Assembly (NCBI GenBank): GCA_031002005.1
Contig: JARYHS010011408.1
Span: forward strand, 218,653,473 to 218,717,472
DNA from: Vandiemenella viatica
Taxonomy: Eukaryota; Arthropoda; Insecta; Orthoptera; Morabidae
Direction of reading: 5' to 3'
Length of the DNA stretch: 64,000 bases
Part shown: positions 53,836 through 64,000 of the stretch, in pieces
How the letters are laid out: the number at the start of each line of letters is the position of its first letter
How positions within the stretch are numbered: the first letter of the stretch is position 1
The notes under the pieces: model-generated
The model's database searches: none
Told to the model about the DNA's origin: nothing
What the model saw: only the letters and a program-made list of their open reading frames with translations
Made by a program: the position numbers and the translations under genes

Positions 53836-55121
53836 TACAGTACTATATATTGCATAACGTTACCATATTACATATTTTCTCCTCCGGTCTTGATTTTTTT
53901 TAACAAAATTGAATTTAAATGGCTACAAGCAAATTCTTTCAATAATTAGCCTAAGTTCAATCAGAGGTAGTGATTGATTCCGGTAATTTGTACCACTCTT
54001 CCCACACGGTCCGTAAACTGACATCGCTGAGCTATGTTTTCAGGTGTAAACGAGATATTCATTGCCGGCCTTATTAAAGCCGTTTCATATTCCGCCTGCT
54101 GCGTCGACGGATTCGTTGTCAATCACTGTCGGATGACAGAAATACGAGGGCCACCCCTTCCAGTGATATAGATCGATGCGGATTGCGTTAATTACGATGT
54201 TATTAAGCTGGGTTTCAGTATCTGTTCTGTTAGAGCATAAACAGCGCCAGGCATATTTCGAAAGGAAGAGAGACCTCGTAATATTACACGAAAGTTGTGC
54301 TGCCTGTTACAGGTTGTCGTAATCACGGGTAATAGTGATCTTCATTACTGATTCCCATTCATTCCGAATTCTGCTCATGCAAATTTCTTGGTGACACACA
54401 ATAAACACGTGTACATTCCGTCTGACTATCGCACGATCAGCCGACTACGAACTATACTACCAAACGTCAAATGTCAAGTAAAGGATTTTTCCCTGTAGCT
54501 GGTAGACAGTAACGCACCCATTGATCCTTACGCAAAAAGAGTAGTTGCAGGAATAAAAGCTTCAATAGCGTGCTGCTGTTCTCGCCATGCCTATCTTAAA
54601 GCCGGAGATTAACGAAGGGACTGCAGAAATCTACATTCTCCGATCACACATATGGTTGACTTGTCCGAAGCGTAGGTATTTACATTTATCTCAACACAAG
54701 CTAAGATCTACATTGAAGGATAATTGAATCAGAGATACCAACTTTTGCACCGATGATGGCAACGATTATTGTCTGCGTAAACTTGATAAGACAATGGAAT
54801 CATTGGGAAGCCATACGGATTAACAGCTCTCGGTCGATCTTCAAAGTTCACATGGACTCAAACATCTTTCAGTGGAATCCCAGATGTGCTCAATGGGATT
54901 GATCTTGTTGGCTAGGGAAGCAAGTTCTCGTTTATGGAATGTTGACTCAATCATTCGGTTACAGTTTGGGAGCGATTGCACGACTCATAATCTTGATGAA
55001 GGAAGATATATCCAATGATATGTTGCAGACCAACAAACTGGAGCATACGATCGCCAAGAATAACCTGGTATCGTTTAAGCGTGAGATACGAAGTCATACG
55101 TACCAAGGAGCCAATTTGAAC
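53836..55121. other. Intergenic sequence
   Basis: No recognised coding segment or shared repeat. Confidence 0.4.
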
Positions 55122-55132
55122 CGACGTCAATT

Positions 55133-55347
55133 ATTATTATTATTATTATTTTTAATGGCATTCGGCTACTGGGCCATACAGCCAGCTCAATGTGATTTGT
55201 TGCTATCAAGTATTGACACAATGACACTATAACACGGACAAGACATTCACAGACACAACACTAAACACCCATGCCCTCGGCCGGACTCGAACCGGCGACC
55301 TTCGGTACGCGGAGCTAGCACTCTATCCCCTACGCTACCGAGGCCGG
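55133..55347 (-). mobile_element. SINE C copy 2
   Basis: Minus-strand copy with a (TTA)n tract (its tail) at the left and the tRNA-like head at the right (GGACTCGAACCGG is the reversed B box). CGACGTCAATT flanks at 55122-55132 and 55348-55358, a perfect 11-bp duplication. Better preserved in the head than copy 1. Confidence 0.93.
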
Positions 55348-55358
55348 CGACGTCAATT

Positions 55359-55825
55359 TTCACCACTCAGGAATGCTACCTCAGCCGGCTTGCTCTGTTG
55401 GCAATATGAGCCCATTGTCTCGTACTCGTACCACGTCGTCGGTATGTAGTAACGTGAATCTCAGCTTGTCTGTCCAAGTAACATTTTCTTAAATTTCTGG
55501 GGTAGAATGACGAAGTGCTCGCGCCCACAAGATGTGAGGTCAGCGGAGGTACATTGTCTCATTTCGTCAATTGAATGCGTCATTGCGTTCAGTTTTGGAA
55601 ATTGGTTTTGAATTTGTCTTTTCGTTAAGAAAATTCTTAACTACTCACCCACACACTGACTGAAATTTTCCGAAAAGCTATCTGATGGAGAAAATATTGA
55701 TACTTTGAAAGTTTTCTCGTTTTTAGTACATCTACTGCACTAACGTAAATAATAGAATCATAAAAAGAACCATGATCACGAAAATAGTCGAAGTTACACT
55801 ATTACAAGGTATGAGGTGCAGCTAA
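55359..55825. other. Intergenic sequence
   Basis: No recognised feature. Confidence 0.35.
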
Positions 55826-56105
55826 AAGACCTGTATTATTGTTTTCTGTAGCACTCCGTTTGTGGTTGTTTCTGTGCTGGTTTCCGCTGGCCTCGAAATT
55901 GGCTGCTGACAAACCGATGGTCGCAGAGACCTTTAGCTACACGCTCGAAACAGATGTCCTCAAACGCATTAGTGCAGGCGACGACGCTTGTTAAACGCAC
56001 ACAACGAAAGCTGTCGTGGATACTCACTCTACCGTTCCTGAGGTGTGTCTTTATCCAGTTCTGAACTGTTTTAGAGTTACACGACTTCTGCTTCACTGAA
56101 AACCC
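55826..56105 (-). pseudogene. Possible mariner-like N-terminal remnant
   Basis: The minus-strand frame reads SKTVQNWIKTHLRNGRVSIH near its start. This recalls the helix-turn-helix plus GRxSxxD linker of mariner transposases, but the match is weak and the remainder is not diagnostic. GTATGAGGTGCAGCTAAAAG at 55811 could be a terminal repeat. Confidence 0.3.
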
Positions 56106-56107
56106 TT

Positions 56108-56185
56108 CATGGATGCCTGGTAGCTCAGTGGTTAAAGCGGTTGCATGCAAAATTCAGTGTCCCGGCTTCAAATCAAGGTGCGTCT
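56108..56185 (+). other. tRNA-like sequence
   Basis: GGTAGCTCAGTGGTTAAAGC is a good A-box-like start and GGCTTCAAATC a modified B box ~45 bp on. It lacks a complete acceptor stem, so it is a tRNA pseudogene or SINE head, not a tRNA gene. Confidence 0.5.
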
Positions 56186-56228
56186 AGATATATTTAGGAA
56201 ATAGGCTTGGTCATATAAGATACCTTTT

Positions 56229-57336
56229 GGCTCTTTTCACATTATACGGTTTTTACCGAACGGCAGAAACTCGAACGGTGCAAATCAAAAAGAGCATCCA
56301 CGTTCACACTGTACATTTTTTTTTTTAACCACAAGCTCTGTCTGGTTGAGTGGTGTGCTGTCTAATTATAACGAACCGTAAACAAATAATTCATTAATGT
56401 TATACAACTCTCGATGAAGGAGACATATACAATATATAAATATACAGGGTGTTACAAAAAGGTGCGGCCAAACTTTCAGGAAACATTCCTCACACACAAA
56501 CAAAGAAAATATGTTATGTGGACATGTGTCCGGAAACGCTTACTTTCCATGTTAGAGCTCATATTGTGGACGGCTGTGATACAATACGCCATTCTCGAGG
56601 GCTGCATCAGCGCATCAGGGATTCCATGCGACGGAGGGTGGATGCATGTATCCTCGCTAACGGAGGACATTTTGAACATTTCCTGTAACAAAGTGTTTGA
56701 AGTCACGCTGGTACGTTCTGTTGCTGTGTGTTTCCATTCCATGTTTAATGTGATTTGAAGAGAAGCAATAAAATGAGCTCTAACATGGAATGTAAGCGTT
56801 TCCGGACACATGTCCACATAACATATTTTCTTTGTTTGTGTGTGAGGAATATTTCCTGAAAGTTTGGCCGTACCTTTTTGTAACACCCTGTATATATTGT
56901 TCTTGTGCAGACTTCAAAATGGTGATTAAGTTATTGAAGACTGAAAGAAAATCTACACAAATTAACTCAATATGCCTTACTGAACAATTTAATACAGCAG
57001 AATGAAATATACAGTAAACAACAAACACATTTAAAAAGAAATAATAAAGTAATACACAACCAAACACCGATTACATTGGCTCGAGGGCACGATCGTACGA
57101 TTGAAAACTGTCAAATGTGAAAACGTGCATTTTGCCACGTACGCCACTGAGTTATCTGTCGCCGTGCGGCTGCCGTGTGTTGCAGCGGCAGTGGACGGCT
57201 GCTACACGGCGACCGAACGGCGTGATGCCGTCGCCGTTTAATGTGAAAGGGGCCATGATGTTCTTCACGCCACTGAAAAAATGTCTCCGTTAGATTTTTT
57301 GCCGTTCGGTCAAAACCGTATAGCGTGAAAAGATCC
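56229..57336. mobile_element. TIR element of ~1.1 kb, class uncertain, with nested MITE
   Basis: GGCTCTTTTCACATTATACG on the left and, reverse-complemented, GGATCTTTTCACGCTATACG on the right continue through GACCGAACGGCA-type sequence for ~40 bp of inverted repeat. The right interior (57120-57240) is rich in GCCGT and CCGAACGGC motifs. No clear duplication was found and there is no coding region. A mariner-type MITE at 56445-56890 is inserted inside; without it the element is ~660 bp. Confidence 0.72.
56445..56890. mobile_element. Tc1/mariner-superfamily MITE, 446 bp, with 118-bp TIRs
   Basis: CAGGGTGTTACAAAAAGGTG (left) and CAGGGTGTTACAAAAAGGTA (right, reverse complement) are flanked by TA. 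The inverted repeats span 56445-56562 and 56773-56890 with few differences. The spacer on the plus strand contains RIRDSMRRRVDACILANGGH then FEHFL and stop, the last residues of a transposase, so this is a deletion derivative. Confidence 0.93.
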
Positions 57337-60300
57337 TAAGATTCAATCACGATAGAGGCTTAATACGCGGCCAAATGGAACTCTGTGGCCAGATTGTAAG
57401 ACCACAAGAATTTACTTTCTACTGTCGGTGGCTATCTAAGATACTTTATTCATGAACTAATAAGTTCTGCTCACAGTTTCACTTGGAGAATACGTTTTTC
57501 ATATATTCCGTCTTCCAGTATTGTCAATCAAACCATTAAATTCAACTGTATATAATGCTTCCAGTGGTAACATATAAATATAGAATTGTGAGATATTACA
57601 GTATGCTTTTGTTACTTTGAACTCCGTTATTAAATTACAAAGATACCTTCTGTTGAAAAAATTGTATGAAAAGGTGTTTATGCCTACGAGGAATTAGTCT
57701 CTCCGTAATTTATCAAGGCAAAGTGAAGTAGACATCTGCAGAAAACAAGTATCACTCCGATTAATTAATTCTTGAATGACGAAACAAATTTGACGTAAAT
57801 CAAATTTCTACGTAATATTTTTGGATACACGTGACAAGTATAACAGATCACTGAAAGGAACTCATATACTAAAACCTTGATTGTCGTTTCTCGATATTTA
57901 TCAGTCTATACCATGGTTAGGTTTCGTTTACAACACAAACATCTTGTACGATTTAGACTACGAAGTGTTAATCAATATGCAGTTGCAGAAAACAGTGCAA
58001 TAAAATCAGTAACCTCATATTCGACGCTTACGTTCACTGCATCAATTCTCGGAGACGTAATTTCGACAAATTGTTTACATTTACACGATGCAAGCGAATT
58101 ATAATAAAATTCGGTACTTAGACCACACAGCTCACATAACCGTATTCGATCATCATTAGCCATATTATTGCGTTTCAACGATTCGATGTGCGGTGACGGA
58201 ATTTCATCAGTTTTTCAATATTTATGACCTACGACAGTTAAATTTGTTTCACAATATCAGTACTGAAGTTCTAACATAAGAAGGGTATATTGGAAGTTCT
58301 GGTTCGATGACCGGTTCAATGTAATAATTTCATTTTTTTCACACAAAGTTGTTTGTTATCTCCCTTGGGTTTCGATCGTCATTTAATTGTGTTAATACTC
58401 TTAAATGAGCATTGAATTTATGACAATAATACAGTATAACGGGGATTTCGCAGAAGCTTTTCGCATTGTTACCCTGAATTACTCATATTTAATGTCCATT
58501 TACAATACAGTGATACAGTGCTATCAAGATTAAACCGTGTGATGATAGAGACTTTTCGTTGCTTCCAACCATATAAAGCCGAAATCACTGCTCAAGAAAT
58601 ATCAAAAGTTGGTCATCATGTTAGAATCAGCAGATTTAAGGAACAGTTTGACAAAGGCTCCCTACCAAAATGGTCAACAGAATTGTTTACCTCCAGGCAT
58701 GAAAAATTGTGAAACTTATTTGCACTGGCATTTAAGAATTCCGCGATCGAAAACAGCAGCATTTTCAACGTATGCAAGAAAGTTCAGTTCGACGCGCGTG
58801 CTCCTTAACACAGCCTTCCACGAAAGTCATGGGGATGTAAAGTAGTAAGTGAAATCTGGGTGGTATGTCTTCATACAAACAGCTTCAAAGTAATACTTTA
58901 ACTTCTCATGATTCCTTAGATTTGTCTTAGTCAATGAAGTACAATTTTTCAATCTGTAAGCTCAAACCGGATTAAAAGCAAAGTTTTTCGCATTAAATTA
59001 AATATGGGGGCACAACTTTTGGTGAATTAATGACAGAAATGTGATATTCCATTTGACGGTGTATCTTTACACAGTATACCTTGCTTACATGGCTGAATAT
59101 AAAATTAATAGAGTACAAAAAATTCAAATCAAAGTTTAAAATATTACGAAACTTGCTAACAGCTATTTCCAAGGACACTTAAAGAAATTTCTTTGTGTTG
59201 ATTTCTGGTTCTTTCGGTTTGTAATTACTATTCTTTGATTCAAGAGAGCTAAGACCTTAACACACTTCCTTCTGGTGGACGTCAATGGTTTGTTTATACT
59301 CCAGGAAGTGGTTACGAATGTATTTCGACAATAATCCGTTCAAGCCTGCAAAAGCTCTGTAAATTACAGAATTTTTGAAGCCCAAATAAAGGTATTTTAT
59401 AGGAAAATTAGGTGTTTTATTTCTGAGATGAAATTATGAAGAGCTCTAGGGGTTTCCTGGAACTTTGGGTCATCGGATTGAATCCCATCTTAATCTCGTA
59501 TATTGGCATTTATAAATAATATGAATTTTTAGCACTCAGACGTCAGAATAATATACGGTGTGGTAAGAAATGAAATCGGAATCAGTTAGAAAAAATCATT
59601 TTTAAAAATGCCGAAGAGGTGCGAATTCACGATAAGAGCTTGATTAAAGATTTTTTTCTTTCTCTTCAAGTTCCGCAAATTTCTTGTAAGTTCGTCTATA
59701 TGAAGAGATAATTAGACAACATTGTTACCCAATTAACATAAAAGTAAGAAGACACAAGACGTGCAATATTCTATACTCAGATAATATTTTTATTATACGC
59801 AGAAGATATTTTGATCAGAAAAAATGCAAAAACGATACACGAAACTGTACATAATAATCAAAGAAAATTAAACCATGGTGATAAGTTGTTAGACAATATG
59901 TGTTAAATAACATTATATTGTCAGGTTTATTATTCAAAATTACGAGAATAACGAACGAGGTTATGAAGTTCAGAACTTCACATAGATTGACAGCTGTACT
60001 TGGAGACGTCTCTTAAACACACAATTCGATGAAAAACTTTATTTTATTTTAATTATATGATTTCGTACGGGGCTATGAATCAGAAATAACCACTAAAAAT
60101 GGTCAAAATGCGAAATTGACCCCAAAAATGAGAATACGTAAAAAATTGGATGTAATTTAATGAACCAATCTCTGTTTATTTCTATACCATCACGAAAAAC
60201 TTTAACGACACAATAAAACTACTTATTCAAGAAATGTTAATATTCTCAGCCAAGGTTGCGGTTACGTTACTGAAGCTATATGCTTAGAACTCCTTCTTTA

Positions 60301-61085
60301 GCAATGTTTGTCATTGAAGTTTTCATGTCAGAATCACTGCTTGTCACTAACTCATTGTAGAACATGCACGATTAGCATGTACGATACCAAAATTTGTAAT
60401 GGAATGCAAAAATGGTGACAGCACGTATCCAGTATGGCAGGCACCCCGCTTCCCTCATCATTTTCACGTTTCTGCCGCTGGCTTGCGGTTTCATCGATCG
60501 CCTGCGTGTAATATGTCCTAGACGATCTTCCTACCGGTGCCACGAATTTCACGTAAAATACACTTTCATAAAATAGTAAAATATGCATTATTTTGTAAGC
60601 AGTGAGAAAGTAATTTATATTAATCATCAGGTAAATTCGAGGCAGTGCTGAAATTAAGGACTGTGTTCCTGGTTTTTGACTTAATTACTTATTGAAATCC
60701 AGCACACCACCACCAAACCAAAAACGTTGAATGCAAGAGGACAGCATAAGCATAAAAAAACACAAAAACACTCCATTAACACAAAACCAATATTTTTATT
60801 TTCTCGAGCAAGGACATAGCCCGAAATACTAAAAATCGCAAACAGTACAGGACTCGAAGGCGATTTTCTACAATCACTTAAGAGACTTCTTGAACGTTAA
60901 TCAATCCCCGCCTAGTTATTAACACATTACACAAACAAAAATATAACAGAAAACATAAGTTACACGAATCGCAGACATATGGCAACAATGAAGATCCCTC
61001 CTCCCCCCAAATAGCTCCAGGAACTGACAATATATGGTTTCGACTACCCAGTGAAAACATTGGACAAATTCTTAATTACAAGCCA
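57337..61085. other. Long AT-rich intergenic stretch
   Basis: 3.7 kb without a recognised gene or repeat shared elsewhere. At 60802-60845 GAGCAAGGACATAGCCCGAA followed by ATACT is another weak match to the CTGANGA / stem / GAAA pattern. Confidence 0.4.
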
Positions 61086-61089
61086 TGAT

Positions 61090-62420
61090 GAGAATCAAGG
61101 CTTTAGGTTATTTATTTGTCGTATGGCTAAGCGATTAATGTAATACATATAGATATATACAACGACAAGAACGTTGGTAGCATTCACAAACTGACGTCCA
61201 GGTGTTGCAGCCATCTATGAAGGAAGTTGTAACTCTGAAATCATCTTGAAAAAGTCCATCATACTTCCTTAGAGGGCATTCCTTGATGATATGCTCCACA
61301 CTCTGGAAAGGACCGAGCGTGGTGGGTGAACGGTTAACGTTCTGGCCTCGCATTCGGGAGGACGCCGGTTCGAATCCCCGTCCGGGCATCCAGATTTGGG
61401 TTTTCCATGGTTTCCCCAAACCACTCCACGCGAATGCCGGGATGCTTCCTTCAAAAGGTCATGGCCGAATTCCTTCCCGTTCCTCGTCCCCAATACCATC
61501 CCGCCTCTAATGACCTCGACGTCGGCTAAGGGTAAAGCCAAAAGTCAAAAACTAAAAAAGTCTGGAAAGGAGCTCCGCAGTCACAGATGGGAGATTCCCG
61601 AAGTCCCCACTTATAGAGCTTGGCGTTACATTTGGCGCGGCCTGTTTTTAGGCGATTTAGTATGACCCATTGGTCTCTCTTCAAATGGAATACCGAAAGT
61701 CCAGCTGTGGAATCTTCAATATCTGGATGTTTCACAGATGCAGAGTTCCAGCTTTGTCGCCATTTTTGCTTGACACCGAAGTCAAATACGTCATGTGATA
61801 CTAGAATTTAAGACGAGTGGGTAGTAGGTCATTTAGGACCTCGTGGATTCGGAGATCCTTTTGATGGTCAGACTGAAGTAGTTTTATCCATTCACGTGCA
61901 GTTGCTTATCGGCGTCTTACCTCTGGAATAGGTATATTGCTGATAAAATGTAACCAGGGGACTGGATTTGATTTTAGTGTGCTAGTTATTACTCGTTCAG
62001 ATGGACGTCGATTTTTCTAGTATGTGCACTACGTTACCACACTGGAGCACAGTACTTGGCTACAGGATAAACCATGGTGAGAGCGGTTGTTCGTAGTGAG
62101 TCCGCATCTTCTCCCCACGAAGTACCAGCTAGCTTCTTCATGATGTTGTTTCGTGTTTAGTTTCTGACTTGTGTTTTCCAGGTGTTTTTTGAACTTTAAG
62201 GGACGGTCTAAGGTGATACCAAGATTCTTAGGGTAGAAATTATGTTTCACTCTTTGGTGGCAGAAGTTCACTTTGAGCTGCTAATATGATATTCTATTGC
62301 TGAAGTGGAATACACATACTTCTGTCAGGTTCGGACAAAGTCACTACTGCGTGTAGTACGCATTCAAGGTTTCTAAGTCTTTCGAGAGGCTTTAAGTGAT
62401 CAGGCAGGATCCAATTACGC
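61090..62420 (-). pseudogene. Jockey-like LINE reverse transcriptase, C-terminal part, with SINE insertion
   Basis: Minus-strand segments in several frames follow a jockey-type ORF2: near 62230 NLGITLDRPLKFKKHLENTS; near 62110-62050 matches to KLAGTSWG, LRTTALTMVY and KYCAPVW; near 61930 a PWLHFISNIPIPEVRR segment; at 61735-61560 WVILNRLKTGRAKCNAKLYK, then WGLRESPICDCGAP, the terminal Cys-containing motif; and, beyond the SINE, SVEHIIKECPLRKYDG (61305-61250). The end CIRQI-like code and TAATCGCTTAGCCATACGAC (minus strand) resemble the 3' end of this group. Many frameshifts; 5' truncated. Confidence 0.85.
61313..61560 (+). mobile_element. SINE A copy 11, inserted in LINE coding sequence
   Basis: A complete 248-bp copy: CCGAGCGTGGTGGGTGAACG head, CCGGTTCGAATCCCCGTCCG B box, full body, A-rich tail. 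TCTGGAAAGGA flanks exactly at 61302-61312 and 61561-61571. Removing the copy and one flank rejoins the LINE zinc-finger-like motif. First subfamily. Confidence 0.95.
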
Positions 62421-64000
62421 ATATTTATCACGGCGTTTCGAGTATTTCTGCCTCTCCATAGTTTCTGATATTATTGACATATCCCTGTCAGAACTTTGCT
62501 TGCTTTCTAATGCGACACTAATTGAGCGACATGGAAGTTAATTTATTCATGCACCTGCAGGTCATAAACACGGATTGGAATTCAAGGTAAATAATGTTTG
62601 TTCTTTGAAATGGAGGGATACTCATGACAATTACCTTAGTTTTGTATATATGCACGAATCTTGTTTTATAATAAGCCTAAATATCTGAATCGCTTGCAAA
62701 TACTGTAATTTCAGCTCAGTTTATTGAGCTGCTTGCAAGAAATGTAGCGTCTGTAAGCAATGTTAGCCGACTAGTTTGATATTAGAAAATAATAATAACA
62801 ATAATAAAAAGATACTGCTTCTACTCTATGGAAAGATGTTAAAGAAAACAAAAATGACACTTAAAAATTTGATAATGATGTTTCTTCAGGCACTTTGTGT
62901 GACATAACTGCATATTTGTAAAACTACCACAATGTGGCCAACACTAAACTATGAAAAAGTCATCCGATTGCTGTAGATAAAATCATGTATCATGAGATAT
63001 CTTTGGACGGTTGCATTTCACAAGCAGAGTCCAACGTCGTTAGATCTGAAAACGAAGAAGAGCATTTGAAGTTTCGCTGAGACGCGATGTCCACTGTGAA
63101 AGCCTGCGCCCCCTCTCATACCCCGAGAGCTAATAGCGTGTGCTTAGCAAGTCGAGGGGCATTATTGATTGTGCAGACTCCACCAAACTCCCTCGACAGC
63201 CCAGCTGACTCCAAGTAACCAAGTCTGCACACTATAAACCTGTCGCTAGAGTTTGCGTTACATCAGTCAACCGTGGTTTGTAAATACGGGGTGCAAACGA
63301 TTGGAAGAATAGCTAACCCATCTCTTGTATGTATTCAATGTCCTTCTCATATAATTATAACTCAAATCTTTACAATGTCTTCTACGCTTTCTGTTGCATG
63401 GGCTATAACATGATGGGAGAACAGTTTCTTTATTAATATTCCTTAAATTTATAGTACGACCGTGTGATTTATTGTATGAACGATTGTGTGTTTCGAAACC
63501 TATAACCAAGAAAAACGTATTCAGAGCAATTATTTATGATTATTTGCGTGACATCAAACCACGTTTCGAATAAAGAGTTAATTCAAATTAAGTAAGCAAT
63601 ACACTATTAGGCATCTATGTTATGAAATAACTTAGTCAGAGCGGAATTCAAAATAGTCAATACAGTACATTTAGTCGAGTTTAAATTTCCCTTCCACCTA
63701 TTAGTGTAAATATTTACCGTCTGCATTTACTCTAGTGAAAGAAAGGAAGGCAGAAAATAATTTATGAATACCAATTTTAAGGTGTTTAAGCATAACAATT
63801 TCCATATTAATTATACAATGTAGAATTTATGAAATGGCTATTATTCTTAGCAGCACCTGGCTATACGGAATCGGTTGATTTGTATATACTGTCAACATTT
63901 TTTTGGTGTCTCTCATCTGGAAATCTGCGGATAAATCATGATCGCTTCATCTTCCAACTGACGTCATATGACTCAGAATGATTTTATCTTTTCTGTTACC
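62421..64000. other. AT-rich intergenic sequence to the window end
   Basis: No recognised gene or repeat. The only GC-richer patch (63100-63220) has no coding signal. Confidence 0.4.

Overview
The window looks like a gene-poor stretch of a large, AT-rich arthropod genome, most likely an insect. This is inferred from dense tRNA-derived SINEs, hAT and Tc1/mariner DNA transposons, a recently inserted LTR retrotransposon, LINE 3' ends and a ~368-bp satellite, with short coding fragments separated by long non-coding tracts. The species cannot be named from the sequence. I recognise no host gene: every protein-like segment I can identify belongs to a transposable element, and almost all are broken by frameshifts, stops or internal deletions. 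One long intact frame stands out, a 469-codon gag-like ORF inside the LTR element.

Layout. 1-1470: satellite array. 2113-3897: degraded hAT element whose interior is replaced by a LINE 3' fragment. 5589-6012: G-rich MITE. 6523-7993: SINE A, a split tandem duplication holding a small hAT MITE, and a mariner-type MITE. 8170-9977: second hAT copy with a decayed transposase. 10776-11757: large inverted repeat. 12240-12860: unexplained GC-rich tract. 12993-14700: two mariner-superfamily elements, the first carrying a palindromic retro-insertion. 15990-22400: SINEs and weakly marked sequence. 23291-24450: mariner-like element with a partial transposase. 25416-31127: SINEs, a 1.08-kb hAT-like element, a SINE B split by a 448-bp promoter-like insertion, a mariner remnant and a LINE tail. 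33979-41366: a palindromic insertion into which a 7.1-kb LTR retrotransposon has jumped. 43562-45778: antisense gypsy-type pol remnant and a 932-bp hAT-like element. 46602-51151: SINE A copies, Tc1-like fragments and a C-rich MITE inside mariner-like sequence. 52233-57336: LINE tail, mariner deletion derivatives, SINE C and a nested TIR element. 61090-62420: jockey-like LINE with a SINE A inserted in its coding region. The rest is AT-rich sequence with no supported feature.

The most interesting structure is a family of short palindromic insertions (13128-13395, and 33979-34147 joined to 41300-41366). Each is a head-to-head pair of related ~100-bp sequences, each has a perfect 13-bp target-site duplication, and each arm carries a CTGAAGA / hairpin / GAAA arrangement resembling a hammerhead ribozyme core. 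Related single copies occur elsewhere. I infer a relationship to Penelope-like retroelements, which are known to encode hammerhead motifs and often carry inverted copies, but this is not proven here. The second notable element is the LTR retrotransposon: 1402-bp LTRs about 99.5% alike, a tRNA-Lys-like primer site and only a gag-like ORF, which suggests a young non-autonomous element mobilised in trans.
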